Source: Diogma glabrata
Taxonomy: Eukaryota > Arthropoda > Insecta > Diptera > Cylindrotomidae
DNA: 64,000 nucleotides
Assembly (NCBI GenBank): GCA_963693315.1
Contig: OY856188.1
Span: 249,135,394-249,199,393 of the forward strand
Direction: 5' to 3'
The position numbers and the translations under genes were made by a program. The notes below the pieces were generated by a model. The model saw only the letters and a list, made by a program, of their open reading frames with translations, had not been told where the DNA came from and searched no databases. Below are positions 1 to 11,931 of this stretch, one piece after another; position 1 is the stretch's first letter; every line of letters begins with the position of its first letter.

Positions 1-2830
1 TTCAGGAAAATACTTAGAACGGAAAAAATGCACCACTGGCTATTAAATCTCTACTGTAGGAATGCAAGAAGTTATCATCCACCAAAAAAAATTGCCTCTG
101 CTAAGAACCAAATATCACAAGAAGGTAGTAAAGTAAGCCAAGCAAAAAAGACCCCGGGAAAAGGAAGAAGAACTAAGAACCCCAGTTCATCAACAACCAA
201 GCTGATGCAACCTGGAATTTTACCAATGATTTTACAAATCGGTTATCAAATTTTTGAGCTATAGCTAGGTGTGGCTCTTAAAGTGATCAAAAGAATTCAG
301 ATTGTTAGTCAATCAGGAGCCTAAACGGAACATAAAGATCCACAAATTATTTCTTAAATTATTCATCAAAGAAATAAACTCAATTGGAAGACTGAAAAAG
401 TGGATGAACCGTTGAGGTGCTTATGATTTCACAACAAGTAGTTGCTTGTCTATTTGGTCAAATCTAATGATGTTGGGGAACGTAGAGATATCATCCAAAT
501 GAAATGAGAAAAGAGTCACTACAGTGGTAGAGATGAGGATCATTACATAACAATTGCGCTTTTGTGTATATTTTTTTAAAAATTTTTGTGTAATTTAATT
601 AGTTGATTTTAATTATGTTTGAATTTAATTTACTTTTAAATTTAAATGGTTAGTTTTAAATGGTTTTGTATTTTTGAGTACCGCGGTAGTGAGTGATTAG
701 CTCTTCAGGTATAAGTCCATCGGAACTTACGATCCTGCGGACTCCCAGTAAGGAGTAAAGTTATTGTTGCGTTGAGGAGGTCAGGCAGGGGTAATGAGAC
801 AACAGGTGTTGAACATTGTTGGTTATTGGTGGTTATGCACTGTACCATTCCACACAGTGATGTTGCATCAGGTTCGGGTTCTTGGGGGAGAAAAAACTTT
901 ACCACATTCATTCAATTTTTTCTCATTGTTTCTTTAGATCGTTAGACCATAGCCTGTTAGGCTGTTTTCGGTCAATCTAGTGAGCGTGGACGATAACAGA
1001 GATGGTATCATCTGCCATTTGTGCCTCGGTCGTTACATTAAAGGTAACAACAATTCCTAGAACTTTTTTAAGAAAAGAAACTCATTTTGACACACTGATT
1101 GCCAAAAAACACTTCCTGGTGACTTTTGCAATCAATATAACGTCAGAAAAATGAACAACACATTGGTCATATGCAGTGATGTCAACGCTCGTTATAGCAT
1201 ATGTGGTAACCTCAAAAAAAGGAATGTCAATTTATGATTTTAATCATCTACTACTACTACTACTAATAATCATTTACTAATATTAGGGAATGCATAACTA
1301 TAACAAGGAAGTACGAAGTAAGAGATAATATTCAGGAAAAACATGGTGATCCACCACAGCTTCTGGGCTCAGAAAAACTTTTGTAACCAACCAAATAACA
1401 CCAAATTTATTCGTTTATTAGATGATACCCGAAATAGTTACAGTCTGCAAACTTTCATAATGAATTCACACTTTTCCCAAAAGACGGCCAACGACCACTC
1501 CTGTTTGTCAGTTTTAATACCCCAATGATAAAGTGATGTAGTTAAACATCATCTGGAATATTAAATGATTATAACAATTCAGTAGGTCTGCCGGTCCTGG
1601 CTGGTTGGTTGTAAACAATTTTTATTGTCTGCATTGACGCTCTTCATTTTTCTGCGCAATGGACTGGCCAAAAGTTTTAGTACAAGGATAAAGAATATAT
1701 TTTTACTATATTGTTTAATATCGAAGAATCTTTCAAAAACGTTATACCCTAAGCTTTCACATAGTTATTTTCAGAACTGTAAATAATAAAGTTCTAAGTA
1801 GTGTTGACTTTTCTCTGCAGAAACATCAACACTTTACTGTATGAATGCATATAAAAATGGCAGTCAAAGCACCTTTAAATGGGAGTTCTAAGACGGAGCT
1901 GACTTTTTTTTACCAGCAAGTACAAGATCACTGATAGTGCTTCAACCAACATATAGAGCACCATTCGGGTACTAGTATAGCAAGAAAAACACTTAGGTAT
2001 CATTTTGAAATGAAGACTCAACTTGTACCCAAATCAGTTTACGAAACTCAAAAATTAATTTACGAAGTATAACAAGTGTTTTATTATTAAAATAAATTTA
2101 TTATTTGTAACATTTTACTTTATTGTACTATACAAAGATTATCGTTAACGTGTAAGGCGCTACGTACGCTGTTCTCTTGGGTGATGGAGGTAATTTTTCA
2201 TTTTCTTACCCTTGATGTATTAGGTAAGCCCAGCTTTTTCAACAATCGATACGTCACATGCGAGTAGTTGTCGCATCGCCAATTCCAGAAGAGCCTTGAG
2301 GATGTGTGGCTTATCGAGAGTGATCATCTATGACTTGCATTTCACCAGAACTTTTATGAGTTCCACTTCCACACTATTACTATATAGATTGCTCAATAAA
2401 CACCATATGTACACTATAGTGGCTTTATTTTGAAAGAGATACCCATCATAAACTAAAACAAATAAATTTATTTTTATTCTGGAAATTCAATTGCACAGAA
2501 ATAAGTAAAATTTGATTTCATTCATAGGTTTTTACTGAAATCCGAAGATCGGTGATAATCTTGCATAGTATGGCGACTCTGGGTCAAATCCGGAAAGTGT
2601 TGCACCAAAGAACTAGCGGAAAACTTGAGTGAGAAAATTCATATCCATATCTCCTTCGATTAAAACCTTTCGAACTATCTGCGAACCTTCTTAACCCTCA
2701 GGACATCCTGGCAATATGGAGGCTTGGTTGTGAGATATGTAAATAAAGTTTATACATTAATAATACAAAATGTTTGCTCCTCACGTCTTCTCTAGACAAC
2801 CTGTTACAAACCAGATATATCCGTAAAAAT
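1..2830. other. Intergenic or intronic AT-rich DNA, no gene recognised
   Basis: Short open frames only. One at 28-264 (+) is Lys/Ser/Pro-rich and could be a transposon scrap, but nothing identifies it. A CTA/ATA trinucleotide run lies at about 1247-1270. An imperfect 34-bp inverted repeat (AGTGTTGACTTT...ACATCAACACT) lies near 1801-1835. The next exon of the long-intron minus-strand gene was sought here and not found. Confidence 0.4.
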
Positions 2831-2849
2831 TAATGTGTCCGGAAAATTT

Positions 2850-3645
2850 TCTCTCGCATGCATCAACGCAATCAATACAACTAATCGTCTTTTTATTCAT
2901 ATCTTTCTAAACCATGTTTGCAATGATTTTGTTTGTATCGGTTATTGTCTCATTTTGATATGTTGTTCATTCATATTTTTTTTGTTATATGTACAAATAC
3001 ATTTTGTATTTGAAGGGCAGTCGATCGGAATCGAAAAAAAAATTCTTATATTTTGGATTATATTTATAAAACAGCTATGGTTTCAAATAAATATAGACAG
3101 GTGCAAGTGATTTTATTGGTTAATGGCTGGTCGTTTTAATATTATTGGTGGTAATTCTTGATTGGTAGTGACCTTGAAAACGAGAGGTTATTATTATTTT
3201 TATGTACGAATTGCTTGGACAAGAGGCGCAACATTATTAGTGATAACTATTGGTTTTATTATTCTTGTGTAATTGTTATTGTGGGAACTAGATTTAATCT
3301 TTAGTAAGTATGATCGTTTGAATCAACGTGAGCGAGCATGAGGTGTTGAATCCGATGCAATCATGTGGTGAGTGAAACCTTTTTTGTTTAAAATGCGATA
3401 CTCATAGTTATATTGGTGTGGGTAGGATGATCTCGATTTCTCCGGTCTTTGGAGTTTTCAAAATCTCTGCTTCCTGTTTTGCTTATTTCAATCCATTTAC
3501 ACAGTTTCATTTGCGTGCATATCTAATTATTTGTACTGAGCTGGAGGAAATTGCTTTTCGGACACACATGGCTGAAGCTCGCTGATACAAAACCTCGCTT
3601 GGCACGCAGTCCTCCGATTGCTTCCAGCTAGTGACATCACTAACA
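2850..3645 (+). repeat. Dispersed two-module repeat, copy 1 (modules M1 and M2)
   Basis: Module M1 (about 2850-2990) contains TCTCATTTTGATATGTTGTT after a run including AATCAATACAACTAATCGTC. Module M2 (about 3520-3640) contains CACACATGGCTGAAGCTCGC and GGCACGCAGTCCTCC. The same two modules, in the same order and orientation, recur at 14445-14975. M2 alone is at about 42650-42745 and M1 alone at about 37100-37205 and 43130-43245. Between the modules the copies are diverged. No coding capacity or terminal repeats are evident; this looks like a non-autonomous interspersed family. Confidence 0.6.
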
Positions 3646-4044
3646 GGTCCAGTATTCAATACACACCTCAGAATACGTGGAGTTAAAGTGGTTGCGAATA
3701 ATAGACCTATTTAATGGGTATTGTATACATAACAACCAAAAATAATTTAAAAAAAATAAAAAATTTGAAAGAGATCAAAATTGGCAATTAGGTATAACTG
3801 ATGACAGGGTTAAAGGCTAAAAAAGCCAGTAATCAAATAACAGCACTTTCCAAGATGGTGGGGTTTATATGCCTCAGAAGAACTCGAAAGAAATTTCAAC
3901 CAGGGACCATCACAACAATCTCGACGAAAAGTACAATCTACGTCATTCCGTTTTTTGAATAAGTAAGCAGCTATCACAGGTCTCACAACTTGGAGTCTTC
4001 AATGAATCACAACCACTAGGGTTACTAGGTAAGTGCTATTCATC

Positions 4045-4125
4045 ATCCAGATGCTGAGTAGGCAATTAGAAAAACCAAACCATCAAAAGCAATTGGACCT
4101 GATGGCATGTCAGCCAGCTATGAAA
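4045..4125 (+). pseudogene. Scrap of a non-LTR retrotransposon reverse transcriptase
   Basis: From 4062 the plus strand reads AIRKTKPSKAIGPDGMSA, the conserved segment near the N-terminal end of reverse transcriptase domains in Jockey/I-type LINEs (pattern K-x-x-K-A-x-G-P-D-G). A stop codon lies directly upstream and the similarity stops at about 4125, where the repeated block at 4131 begins. It is a dead fragment, oriented plus. Confidence 0.55.
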
Positions 4126-4130
4126 GTATG

Positions 4131-5021
4131 ACAAAGTTGTATGAAAAATTTAACCTATTTTAGTATTTGTTTTAGGGACAGAAGAAAATAAAATATTTTA
4201 TATATTATGCTCAATTTATAGTCAGTAATAGTTCATAAAGAAATTTAAATTATTTAATTGTACACTGAAAAAAACATGTCCTATTTCCAATCGAAATGCA
4301 ATTGTCTCAACCTCACCGTGCGGTCACATATGGCGAATCAAACTACGAAATTGCTGCAACAACTCTACAATTATAAATCGATGAAGTTGAGACAATCACA
4401 CGAAATATTTATGTGAAACTAAAATATAGTTCAATTAATCTCAAATACATAAACTTTAAAATGAAAAATTCATGATATAAGGCCAAAGAAAAATTTTTTC
4501 AGGGAAATAGTTATTATCTTTATTCAACTACTGTTATATTGGATATAACACTTTATATTTTAAATAAACCTTATTCTGTTGTTAGGAAAATATTATCGTG
4601 TAATTGTCCCAATCACAGTGAAATTGTTTGCAAATAATTTTTCTTTACTTGAATAATCAACTGTCAACTTCGAGATGAGGTTGTCATGAACTTCAATTTT
4701 TTTTTCAGTGTAGTAAAATGAGAAATTTCATAGATAATTTTTAAAATTTTCAAGTTGTGTTTTGTATGAAATCCTATATAAATTTTATTGAAATTATTTT
4801 CTTTTCTCCCTATTACAGCGCCATTGCGGAAGCACCGGAAAAAAATCGCTCTTGTCTATATACTCCCTACACGGATGATTAAAAAGTCGATGATTAAGTT
4901 GTGTCACTTAATTAATTTACGCCGCTATCTGAAAGATGGTTTATGAACCATCCACATTTAACATTTAATTCGCAATTAAACAATATTAACACCTTTAATT
5001 GAGATAAAAACTATCCTATCG
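4131..5021 (+). repeat. Duplicated block, copy A (contains a MITE)
   Basis: Starts with ACAAAGTTGTATGAAAAATT and runs to about 5021. It aligns along its length with 5769-6190 (copy B), sharing segments such as AACCATCCACATTTAACA and TTATAAAG/TTCATAAAG variants. Copy A carries 450 extra bases (4263-4712) absent from copy B. The tail (ATTAACACCTTTAATTGAGA) matches 6759-6803 beyond an insertion in copy B. Probably an unclassified AT-rich transposon family. Confidence 0.65.
4263..4710. mobile_element. 448-bp MITE with CACTGAAAAAAA inverted ends and TA target duplication
   Basis: The element begins CACTGAAAAAAACATG and ends AATTTTTTTTTCAGTG, and is flanked by TA on both sides (4261-4262 and 4711-4712). 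The paralogous block at 5769-6190 has the uninterrupted sequence AATTGTAGTAAAATGAG at the matching position, with a single TA: a direct empty site. The TA duplication points to the Tc1/mariner superfamily. No transposase is encoded. Confidence 0.85.
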
Positions 5022-5056
5022 AGTATATATATTAAGCGTAATTAAGCGTAATATAT

Positions 5057-5358
5057 AATAGTACATTATGATGCTAGGACGTAAAGTTAAAGATTTTGGA
5101 CGGATGTAGAGTTTGCAAATCGAGGCGCTAGCCGAGATTTGCACCCACATTAAGTCCAAAATAGCTTACGTCCGTGCATCATATACTATTTTTTATTCGC
5201 CGCAAGCAATAGTACATTATGATGCTAGGACGTAAAGCTAAAGATTTTGGACGGATGTGGAGTTTGCAAATCGAGGCGCTAGCCGAGATTTGCACCCACA
5301 TTAAGTCCAAAATAGCTTACGTCCGTGCATCATATACTATTTTTTATTCGCCGCAAGC
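5057..5358. repeat. Tandem pair of a 151-bp hairpin-forming unit
   Basis: Two units, 5057-5207 and 5208-5358, each starting AATAGTACATTATGATGC and ending TTTATTCGCCGCAAGC. They differ at very few positions (for example AAAGTTAAAG versus AAAGCTAAAG). Each unit is itself a long imperfect palindrome: GATGCTAGGACGTAAAG...GATTTTGGAC pairs with GTCCAAAATAGCTTACGTCC...GCATCAT, closing on GCAAATCGAGGCG/CTAGCCGAGATTTGC. This looks like a small fold-back or MITE duplicated in tandem, or a satellite seed. Confidence 0.85.
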
Positions 5359-5768
5359 AAAATATTTTAAGAAAAGTTGTTTATTCTAAATTAAAATTAT
5401 TTATCTTCATTTTTATTTTCATAAATTTTAAAATAAAAATATGTGGAACAAGTAACCTTTGAAAAAATATTTATTATTTTTTCCAAATTCTATGACAACA
5501 AATGATAACAACTATTTTAATTGGATAATGAAATTTTGAATTTGCGGGTTGCTTTGATAAAAAAATTTATTTTTCATAGAATTTAAACAAATACAAATGC
5601 TTTTTACTTTTTTGGACGTAGTTATGACGACAAAATAAATAGTTGAAAAGTGATACTTTAAAGCCGCAAATCACAGTAATAAAGTAACACTTTAATATGT
5701 AGGCGAATAAAAAATATTATTCTTAAGTCGCTCAAAAAAGAAACATAAAAATTGTCAAAATTTCCCAT

Positions 5769-6190
5769 ACAAAGTTGTATAAAAAATTTAACCTATTTTA
5801 GTGTTTGTTTTACGGATAGAAGAAAATAAAATATTTTATATATTATGCTTAATATATAGTCAGTAATAGTTTATAAAGAAATTTAAATTATTTAATTGTA
5901 GTAAAATGAGAAAGTTCAAAGATAATTTTTTAAATTATTCAAGTTTGTTTTGTATGAAATCCCATATAATTTTTTTTTGAATTTATTTTCTTATCCCCCT
6001 TTTACAGCAACATTGCGGCAACCACCGGAACATAAAAATCGCATAATAACATATTGGATAGTCTATATGGGCCTACATGGAATGATAAAAAAGACGATAA
6101 AACAGTTTTGACAGTAAACTATGTAATTTACGCCACCATCTGAAAGTTTGCTAATGAACCATCCACATTTAACAATTAAATCGCAATTAA
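5769..6190 (+). repeat. Duplicated block, copy B (empty site for the MITE)
   Basis: Aligned with copy A from ACAAAGTTGTATAAAAAATT to TCGCAATTAA. It lacks the 448-bp MITE and keeps one TA there. Its own tail is separated by about 566 bp (6191-6756) that copy A lacks; homology resumes at 6759 with ATATTAACGCCTTTAATCGA. Confidence 0.65.
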
Positions 6191-6756
6191 TAGTAGTTTA
6201 ATCAATGAGTGAATAATGAAGTAGTTTATTCTCAAGCAAAAGTTTAAAATTTGAGCGAGGCACGAGCGAGAATTTTAATTTGCGAGAGAATAAAATTCAT
6301 TATTCACGAATCGATTACAATACTTTATTCTCTGACAAAGATTTTATTATAAAAAAGAATTGTGTATTATAAAAAATAAAAACATTTTCTTCAATTAAAA
6401 CAATAAATCTTTATTGTTTTAATTGATAAATCAAATTTCTTAATAAAAAAACCCTGATGATAAAAAACGCCCTTCTCATACAATCAACCAAGTTCAACTA
6501 AACGAAATAAGAGAATTACTCAAAATTTGATTTTTGAACAAAACATATCAAAGCAATTGTGATTATAATTTGAAAATAATTTTAATGAAATCAAAACAAT
6601 TTGACCAATTGGAATCATACCAATTGAATAAAATATTCATTAGGCAATAGGTTAAGTTCATTAGGCTATAGGTTAGAAAACAATACAATAATACATACTA
6701 TTATTATCGAAAAAACATACAAATAAAGCTGATATAATTAAATGGAAGAGAATAAA
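6191..6756. mobile_element. Insertion in copy B with a palindromic segment
   Basis: About 566 bp present in copy B and absent from copy A. Its first part (about 6205-6315) is an imperfect palindrome: GTGAATAATGAA...TTTATTCTC...GCAAAAG against TTTGCGAGAGAATAAAATTCATTATTCAC. The rest is AT-rich with no coding capacity. Boundaries come from the comparison of the two copies; terminal repeats and target duplication are not clear. Confidence 0.5.
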
Positions 6757-6803
6757 AAATATTAACGCCTTTAATCGAGATAAAACAATCCTATCTCTCA
6801 AGT

Positions 6804-9220
6804 TGGACCATTATACACAAACTGTACAAAATTTGACCAAGATTGGTTACGTTTCTGCGGAGTTCAGCGCGGACAAACATCGTGAAACGTGATTTTTATA
6901 TATATAAGACAAATAGTAACATACGCTATCTATTTATCCAAGGGAATTCATTTTTAAACGATACATGAATGAACGGACTATGCGCGGACTCTAACACTAG
7001 AAAGATCTCTAAAGATTTTAGTCATTTTATTTGACTTTTGTAACAAACACAAATTAACTATATCTAACATGCAACATAAAACTAACAATGAGAGAAGTAA
7101 CCAAATAAAATAATGTTGATTGCAGTTTTCCCTTATATCAACCTTCAACCATTATTTATAGTATTTTAGTTTATTAGCTAATTCCATAGGACCTGGTATA
7201 TTTGAATACTTTCGACTTCCAATACTTTCCTAAGGTTTGTAATTTGATAAGGGTCGTATTTTTAAATAACAGTAACCCCAAAAATATAATGGACGTGTAG
7301 ACCTTCAGCAATTGCAATCAACTAACGTGTGCCACTTTCACAATAGCACATATTTGAATAGTGGTTACCGTAAAAATCATATGTAACTAACTAAATGAAT
7401 TCCAGTATCAATAAATTTACGGTAATGATTTCAATAACTAATATAGATATTCAGCCACCGTGCGGACGTCCGTAATATTCCCAAATTCCACGTACCAATA
7501 TAAAAGGTATCATTTAATATGGAACGAACTCATCCAATCAACACAACATGACCATTTTGTTCAAGGCCTCCGTTTTGTAACCATACGCCGGTCTTATTTT
7601 TGCTCCGTTTGTTTTAAAACTTTTGACACTGTAAACTTTTTTTTTATTTTATTTTTGTTTCTATTTTTTTGTAATACCATAAAGGACATATGTTTAATTT
7701 CAATATATTTAACACAATAATTTTTTTTTATATTCTTCCTCTTTTATTTCAAAATAAAGAAAACGACATTTTTCATTCGCTATTACAAGAGCGAAACCAC
7801 TAAAAAATGCACTTTTATATCACAGTGAGTTTGTAAAATATTTTAATTAATACAATTAAAAGACAACATACAAATTCTCAAAAAATACTTTATTTTTTTC
7901 CACGGGTGTGACAACCCCGCGTACTCCAGTCCCTGCTATTGGTATATGAGTTAACGTGAGATATAACATACCACTGGCAATAGCAGTGAGATATCACTAA
8001 CCAAGGTGATATCTTAGGGGTGCTGGCGGATGAACTGTATTCAGTCAACGGTAGCACTCTCAATCTTAGCTAATGAATATTCCTTGATGGTGAAACGCTG
8101 TAGCTTGCTCGATGAAACGAGCCTTCATATAACTATATTTCTGAGCTTTAATCATTGAAAAATATACTGCGTCCCATAATCAAGGATTATGCCATTAGCT
8201 GGACTATTGGCAAGCCAATTTTAGTTTTGTTCCTGCAAATTTTTTAAACAAATTTGCTTTTTATCTCTTATTTTATTTTTATTTTCCCTATCCTATCGAG
8301 AAATATTGGCCTATGTCATATTTTATATGTGATAGAATTTATGGTTTAGTTATCCATTACTTAAGAAAAAAATATAAAAAAAACAAAAAAAACAGATTTG
8401 CGTCCATTAACATCCTCAGAACGCATTTGTTGTGGGACCTTGGTCTTAAAAGGTTTTATGTGTTGTTGTGACACATATTGTAATGCCTACTACACATCAC
8501 ATTTTATTAAAAAAAAAAAAAAAATACAAATCACAAAATTAAAAAAATAAACATTTAAATTTATTGTTTTTATTAAAAGAAAAACCGACTGATCTCATTC
8601 GAGTTTAATTTATATTTAATATTAAAATCCTGACTTCGAAATATAACTATCAATTTATATTTAATTACAAATCACAACTCAGAAATATTTTGCAAAATTC
8701 AGCTATATATATGATTTAAGATTAGCCTAAACGAGTGAGAAGGAAGCTGAGCGCATATCATCCTTTCATTTTGCAGATTTCGTTATTATTAATACAATTA
8801 TAAAATTAACCGGTTAATAGAGTGGTTCAATCAAATGTCTATTGTTTCCAGCTAATTGAAAAATAAAATAAAAAATAGGAATTACCCTCTAGTTAGATAC
8901 AATCATACCATCATTTAACCTGTTGTAAATATAAAATCATACATTGAAAGAATTTTAAAGTGAATATTTAGAGTTTTCAGGTTTTCATATAAAACGAAAA
9001 GATGTCATACATATCATCTCCTTTGTTTTATTTTTATATTAAAACAAAAGAAACAATAATAATAAAAAACTATAAATATCTATGTAAAGATGATGTGAAT
9101 ACATAACAATAATAAATTTATGAAATCATATGTTTGATGGGACGATCAGAATTCAAAAGGTTCTTTGTATTATTATTATACAAATGAAAAATAATGTTAG
9201 TGAAAAACATGTTACGTTGT
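6804..9220. other. AT-rich DNA, no gene recognised; one dispersed-repeat member
   Basis: Nothing coding is convincing. At 8430-8500 the sequence GGTCTTAAAAGGTTTT, preceded by GTTGTGGGACCTT, marks one of three copies of a short dispersed repeat; the others are at 52285-52345 (inverted) and 57357-57430. Confidence 0.4.
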
Positions 9221-9229
9221 AGAATCAAG

Positions 9230-9325
9230 GATGGAAAATGGAAAGATGTTTTACGCTGGAGTTAGTATTTGCTGTTAGTCCAGTCTTTGCTGTTAACTGT
9301 CAAGCCCTAACTCCTTATTAACACA
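9230..9325 (-). repeat. Dispersed repeat (three copies), copy 1, inverted
   Basis: On the minus strand it contains GAGTTAGGGCTTGACAGTTA followed by CAGCAAAGACT. The same pair of segments is at 11841-11931 (plus) and, more diverged, at 61363-61455 (plus). The copy at 9230 lacks part of the spacer present in the others. The family is unknown. Confidence 0.5.
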
Positions 9326-9898
9326 TGCACAAGCACCCAACTATCACCACAAACAAAGCTAAAAGTAGACCCAATTAAAACTACACAGCACCTATATGGA
9401 CGCCTCAAGTTGCTGATATGCACTGGAAGAAGTTACAAACCACACAAAAACGCAGCTTTGCCAAACGCTATTAGGTGCTATCTGAGGTGCTTATGGAAAC
9501 CACCTACATCAAAAACAGAATATCTTACCGGTCTGTGAACACAATGAAACACTGTCTTACCTATAACTGACACAAAAAGCAAAGGCTTCACGCGAAGCCA
9601 GCAGCCCAAAGTCAGTGGTTTGTAATATCTCATGTTAACTCGTATGCCAAAACCGGTGATTAGAGTATGCGAGGTTGTCATACATATGTGCAAAAAGAAA
9701 TAAACAAAAATTCACATATCAACAAAAACTGAATGCAGCTAATCTTTCCTAAAAACTAAATTATGTATCTATCTTGCTGCAGAGATTCAATTTTATTATT
9801 TCACAACATTATTGTTTGTTGGATAATCAAACAAATAATTTTAATTAAACAAAATTTTACACAACAAAGCAAAAAAGACATATAAAAACACCACTTAC

Positions 9899-11028
9899 CT
9901 CAGAAATAACATCGTCTTTTGGAACCTGTGGCAATGGTCTTGATTTCGCTGCGTTATATTTCATTTCACTATTCACATAATCACTTTGAATCATATTCCC
10001 TGAACTATTACTTGTACTCAAAAACAAAAGTTTGTCACTTTTATAGTTCGTCATATTCACATGTTCAAAACTACTACTACTTGTTTCACCAAAGCGACCA
10101 CCACTTGAGTCCCAATAACTTGACGTTAAACTCTCACGTTCATGATTACTGCTGTCACGTAAATCGTAAAAATTATTTTGTTTTATGAAATTATTAAAAA
10201 TTAACCGTCTTGATTGAAGTGGTGACAGCTGTTGTGTTTTAATTAAATGTTTTGGTTTATCCTCATTCAGTAAAATGGTTTGCGTTGATTTCTCTGTTAA
10301 CTCAAAATGAGTATTTTGATAGAAATGTTCATTGTTATTGTGTGGGTTATTGTTAACGACGGTAGGAGATGGATGATTTAGAAATGGAGAACTACCCCGA
10401 TTAAGATTATTTGTTTCATTGAATTTTTTATTATGATGATGACCGTGACTTTTATTAAAAATATGTTTTTGTTGGATTTTTGCTAAGATTTTATGTTTTC
10501 TATCCATGTTGTGTTGGGGATTATGTTGTTGCTGATGTTGATCGACTCGCGTACTTGAATTTATCTGTTTTGGTTTTGGACTTGTTTTTATGTAGTACCA
10601 ATCACTTAATTGTTTTTGTTTTTCTAGTTCTTCAAGCATTTTTAGATTTTCATCCTCATTAATTTCTTCATCACCGATGTCTTCATTTTCATCAATCAGT
10701 ATAGAGAACTGATTCATACTCCCACTTATATTACGAGTATAATTTTGTTGTGAAATATGATTTTTCATGGATGGATGAAAACGTTGTTTATGGTTATCGA
10801 TTTTGATAGTATCATTACCTTCAACATTATCATCATCTTCGTCATCATCATGATCAATATGATTATTTTCGTTCATGTAAATACGATTTTGATTTACCTG
10901 AGTTTGATTATGGTTATTTGGTTTATTGAAATTGTTTGTCAACTTGAGGGTTTCAACATCACAGTGTAGTCTTTCGAGCGACTCATAACTTGAATGAAGG
11001 GTTTTCAATTGACTTTTCACCGGAGGTT
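9899..11028 (-). CDS. Exon 3 of the same long-intron gene, Asn/His-rich with acidic tracts
   Basis: A 1,130-bp exon between acceptor TTTTTGTTTTCAG|AACC (11029-11031) and donor GAG|GTAAGTGG (9898). It adds 377 codons, counting the split Lys codon, to reach at least 523 residues. It starts with a more conserved-looking segment (KPPVKSQLKTLHSSYESL), then alternates Asn/His/Gln-rich linkers with acidic tracts (DHDDDEDDDN; ENEDIGDEEINEDEN) and a short charged, possibly helical stretch (LKMLEELEKQKQ). Near the end RPLPQVP fits a class I SH3-binding motif. It ends in phase 0, so more exons must follow at lower coordinates; none is visible between 9898 and position 1. A disordered scaffold or signalling adaptor is an inference from composition only. 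The open frame extends past both splice sites, but those extensions are intronic. Confidence 0.8.
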
Positions 11029-11840
11029 CTGAAAACAAAAATTTAATTTGGATTATAAATTTGTAAATGGACATACCTAACGTAAACATTCTGATTGATG
11101 TTTGCTTTAATCAAATTTAATTAAAAAATAAAAATATAATTGCTAAATGAACAATACGAATAGCTTATGTATATCGAATATATTTGTTTGATATTATTTT
11201 TGGTAATGTTTATATGCATATGTTTGAATTATATCTTTCCTGTATGGCCCAATCAATTAGTTAAATTACATATACACAATTCTTTTTATATTTATAAATT
11301 TCATTTTGATTTATTTAAAAATTAATTCAATGAATTTATTTTATTTTGAAAATAAATTGCAAAATCAATATACAAAAAATTAATTTAAAATAATTTAATT
11401 TAAAATAAGAATTTAATTTATAGGTGTATAATTTGTGATGGGAATAATTTTCAGAGGAATTAGCGAGAAACGATATCAAAAATTTTGATTAATGTTTTAT
11501 GTTCAGAACTTTGTTGTGGTGGGTAATGTACTTTCAAATCAAAGCAACAGTTAACAAAACTTTATCCTTACTTTGAAAGATGCAGTTAAAAAACGAATGG
11601 TTGTTAATAAACTGCGCAGATTAATTCTCATTCGATACTTATTGTACCTTTTGTAATCAAGATTGTGATGAGAATATATTCAATAACGCTAGTCCGCTAG
11701 TTATTGACAAAGCACTAAGTAAATTTCGTTCAAATTTACAAGTTGCAGTCAGAAATAGCCTAACAAGGGGGAGTTCACTACTTTGGCATCTGAATATTTT
11801 CTCGGAGTTAAGAATGACTGTTTTGCCCACCAAACTACGT

Positions 11841-11931
11841 GATGGGTTAACAGGAAGTTAGGGCTTGACAATTAAAACAGCCAAAAAAAACACTGCCCTA
11901 ACAGCAAAGACTAACATCCTAATCAACCCAC
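11841..11931 (+). repeat. Dispersed repeat (three copies), copy 2
   Basis: Contains GAAGTTAGGGCTTGACAATT and CTAACAGCAAAGACTAACAT separated by a purine-rich spacer. It matches the inverted copy at 9230-9325 and the copy at 61363-61455. Confidence 0.5.

Noticed and set aside
705..911. 68-codon minus-strand frame as a downstream exon of the long-intron gene
   Set aside because: No matching acceptor and phase, and no continuity with exon 3 sequence features.
9919..10969. Plus-strand frames opposite exon 3
   Set aside because: Antisense shadows of the true minus-strand exon, which has splice sites and phase support.
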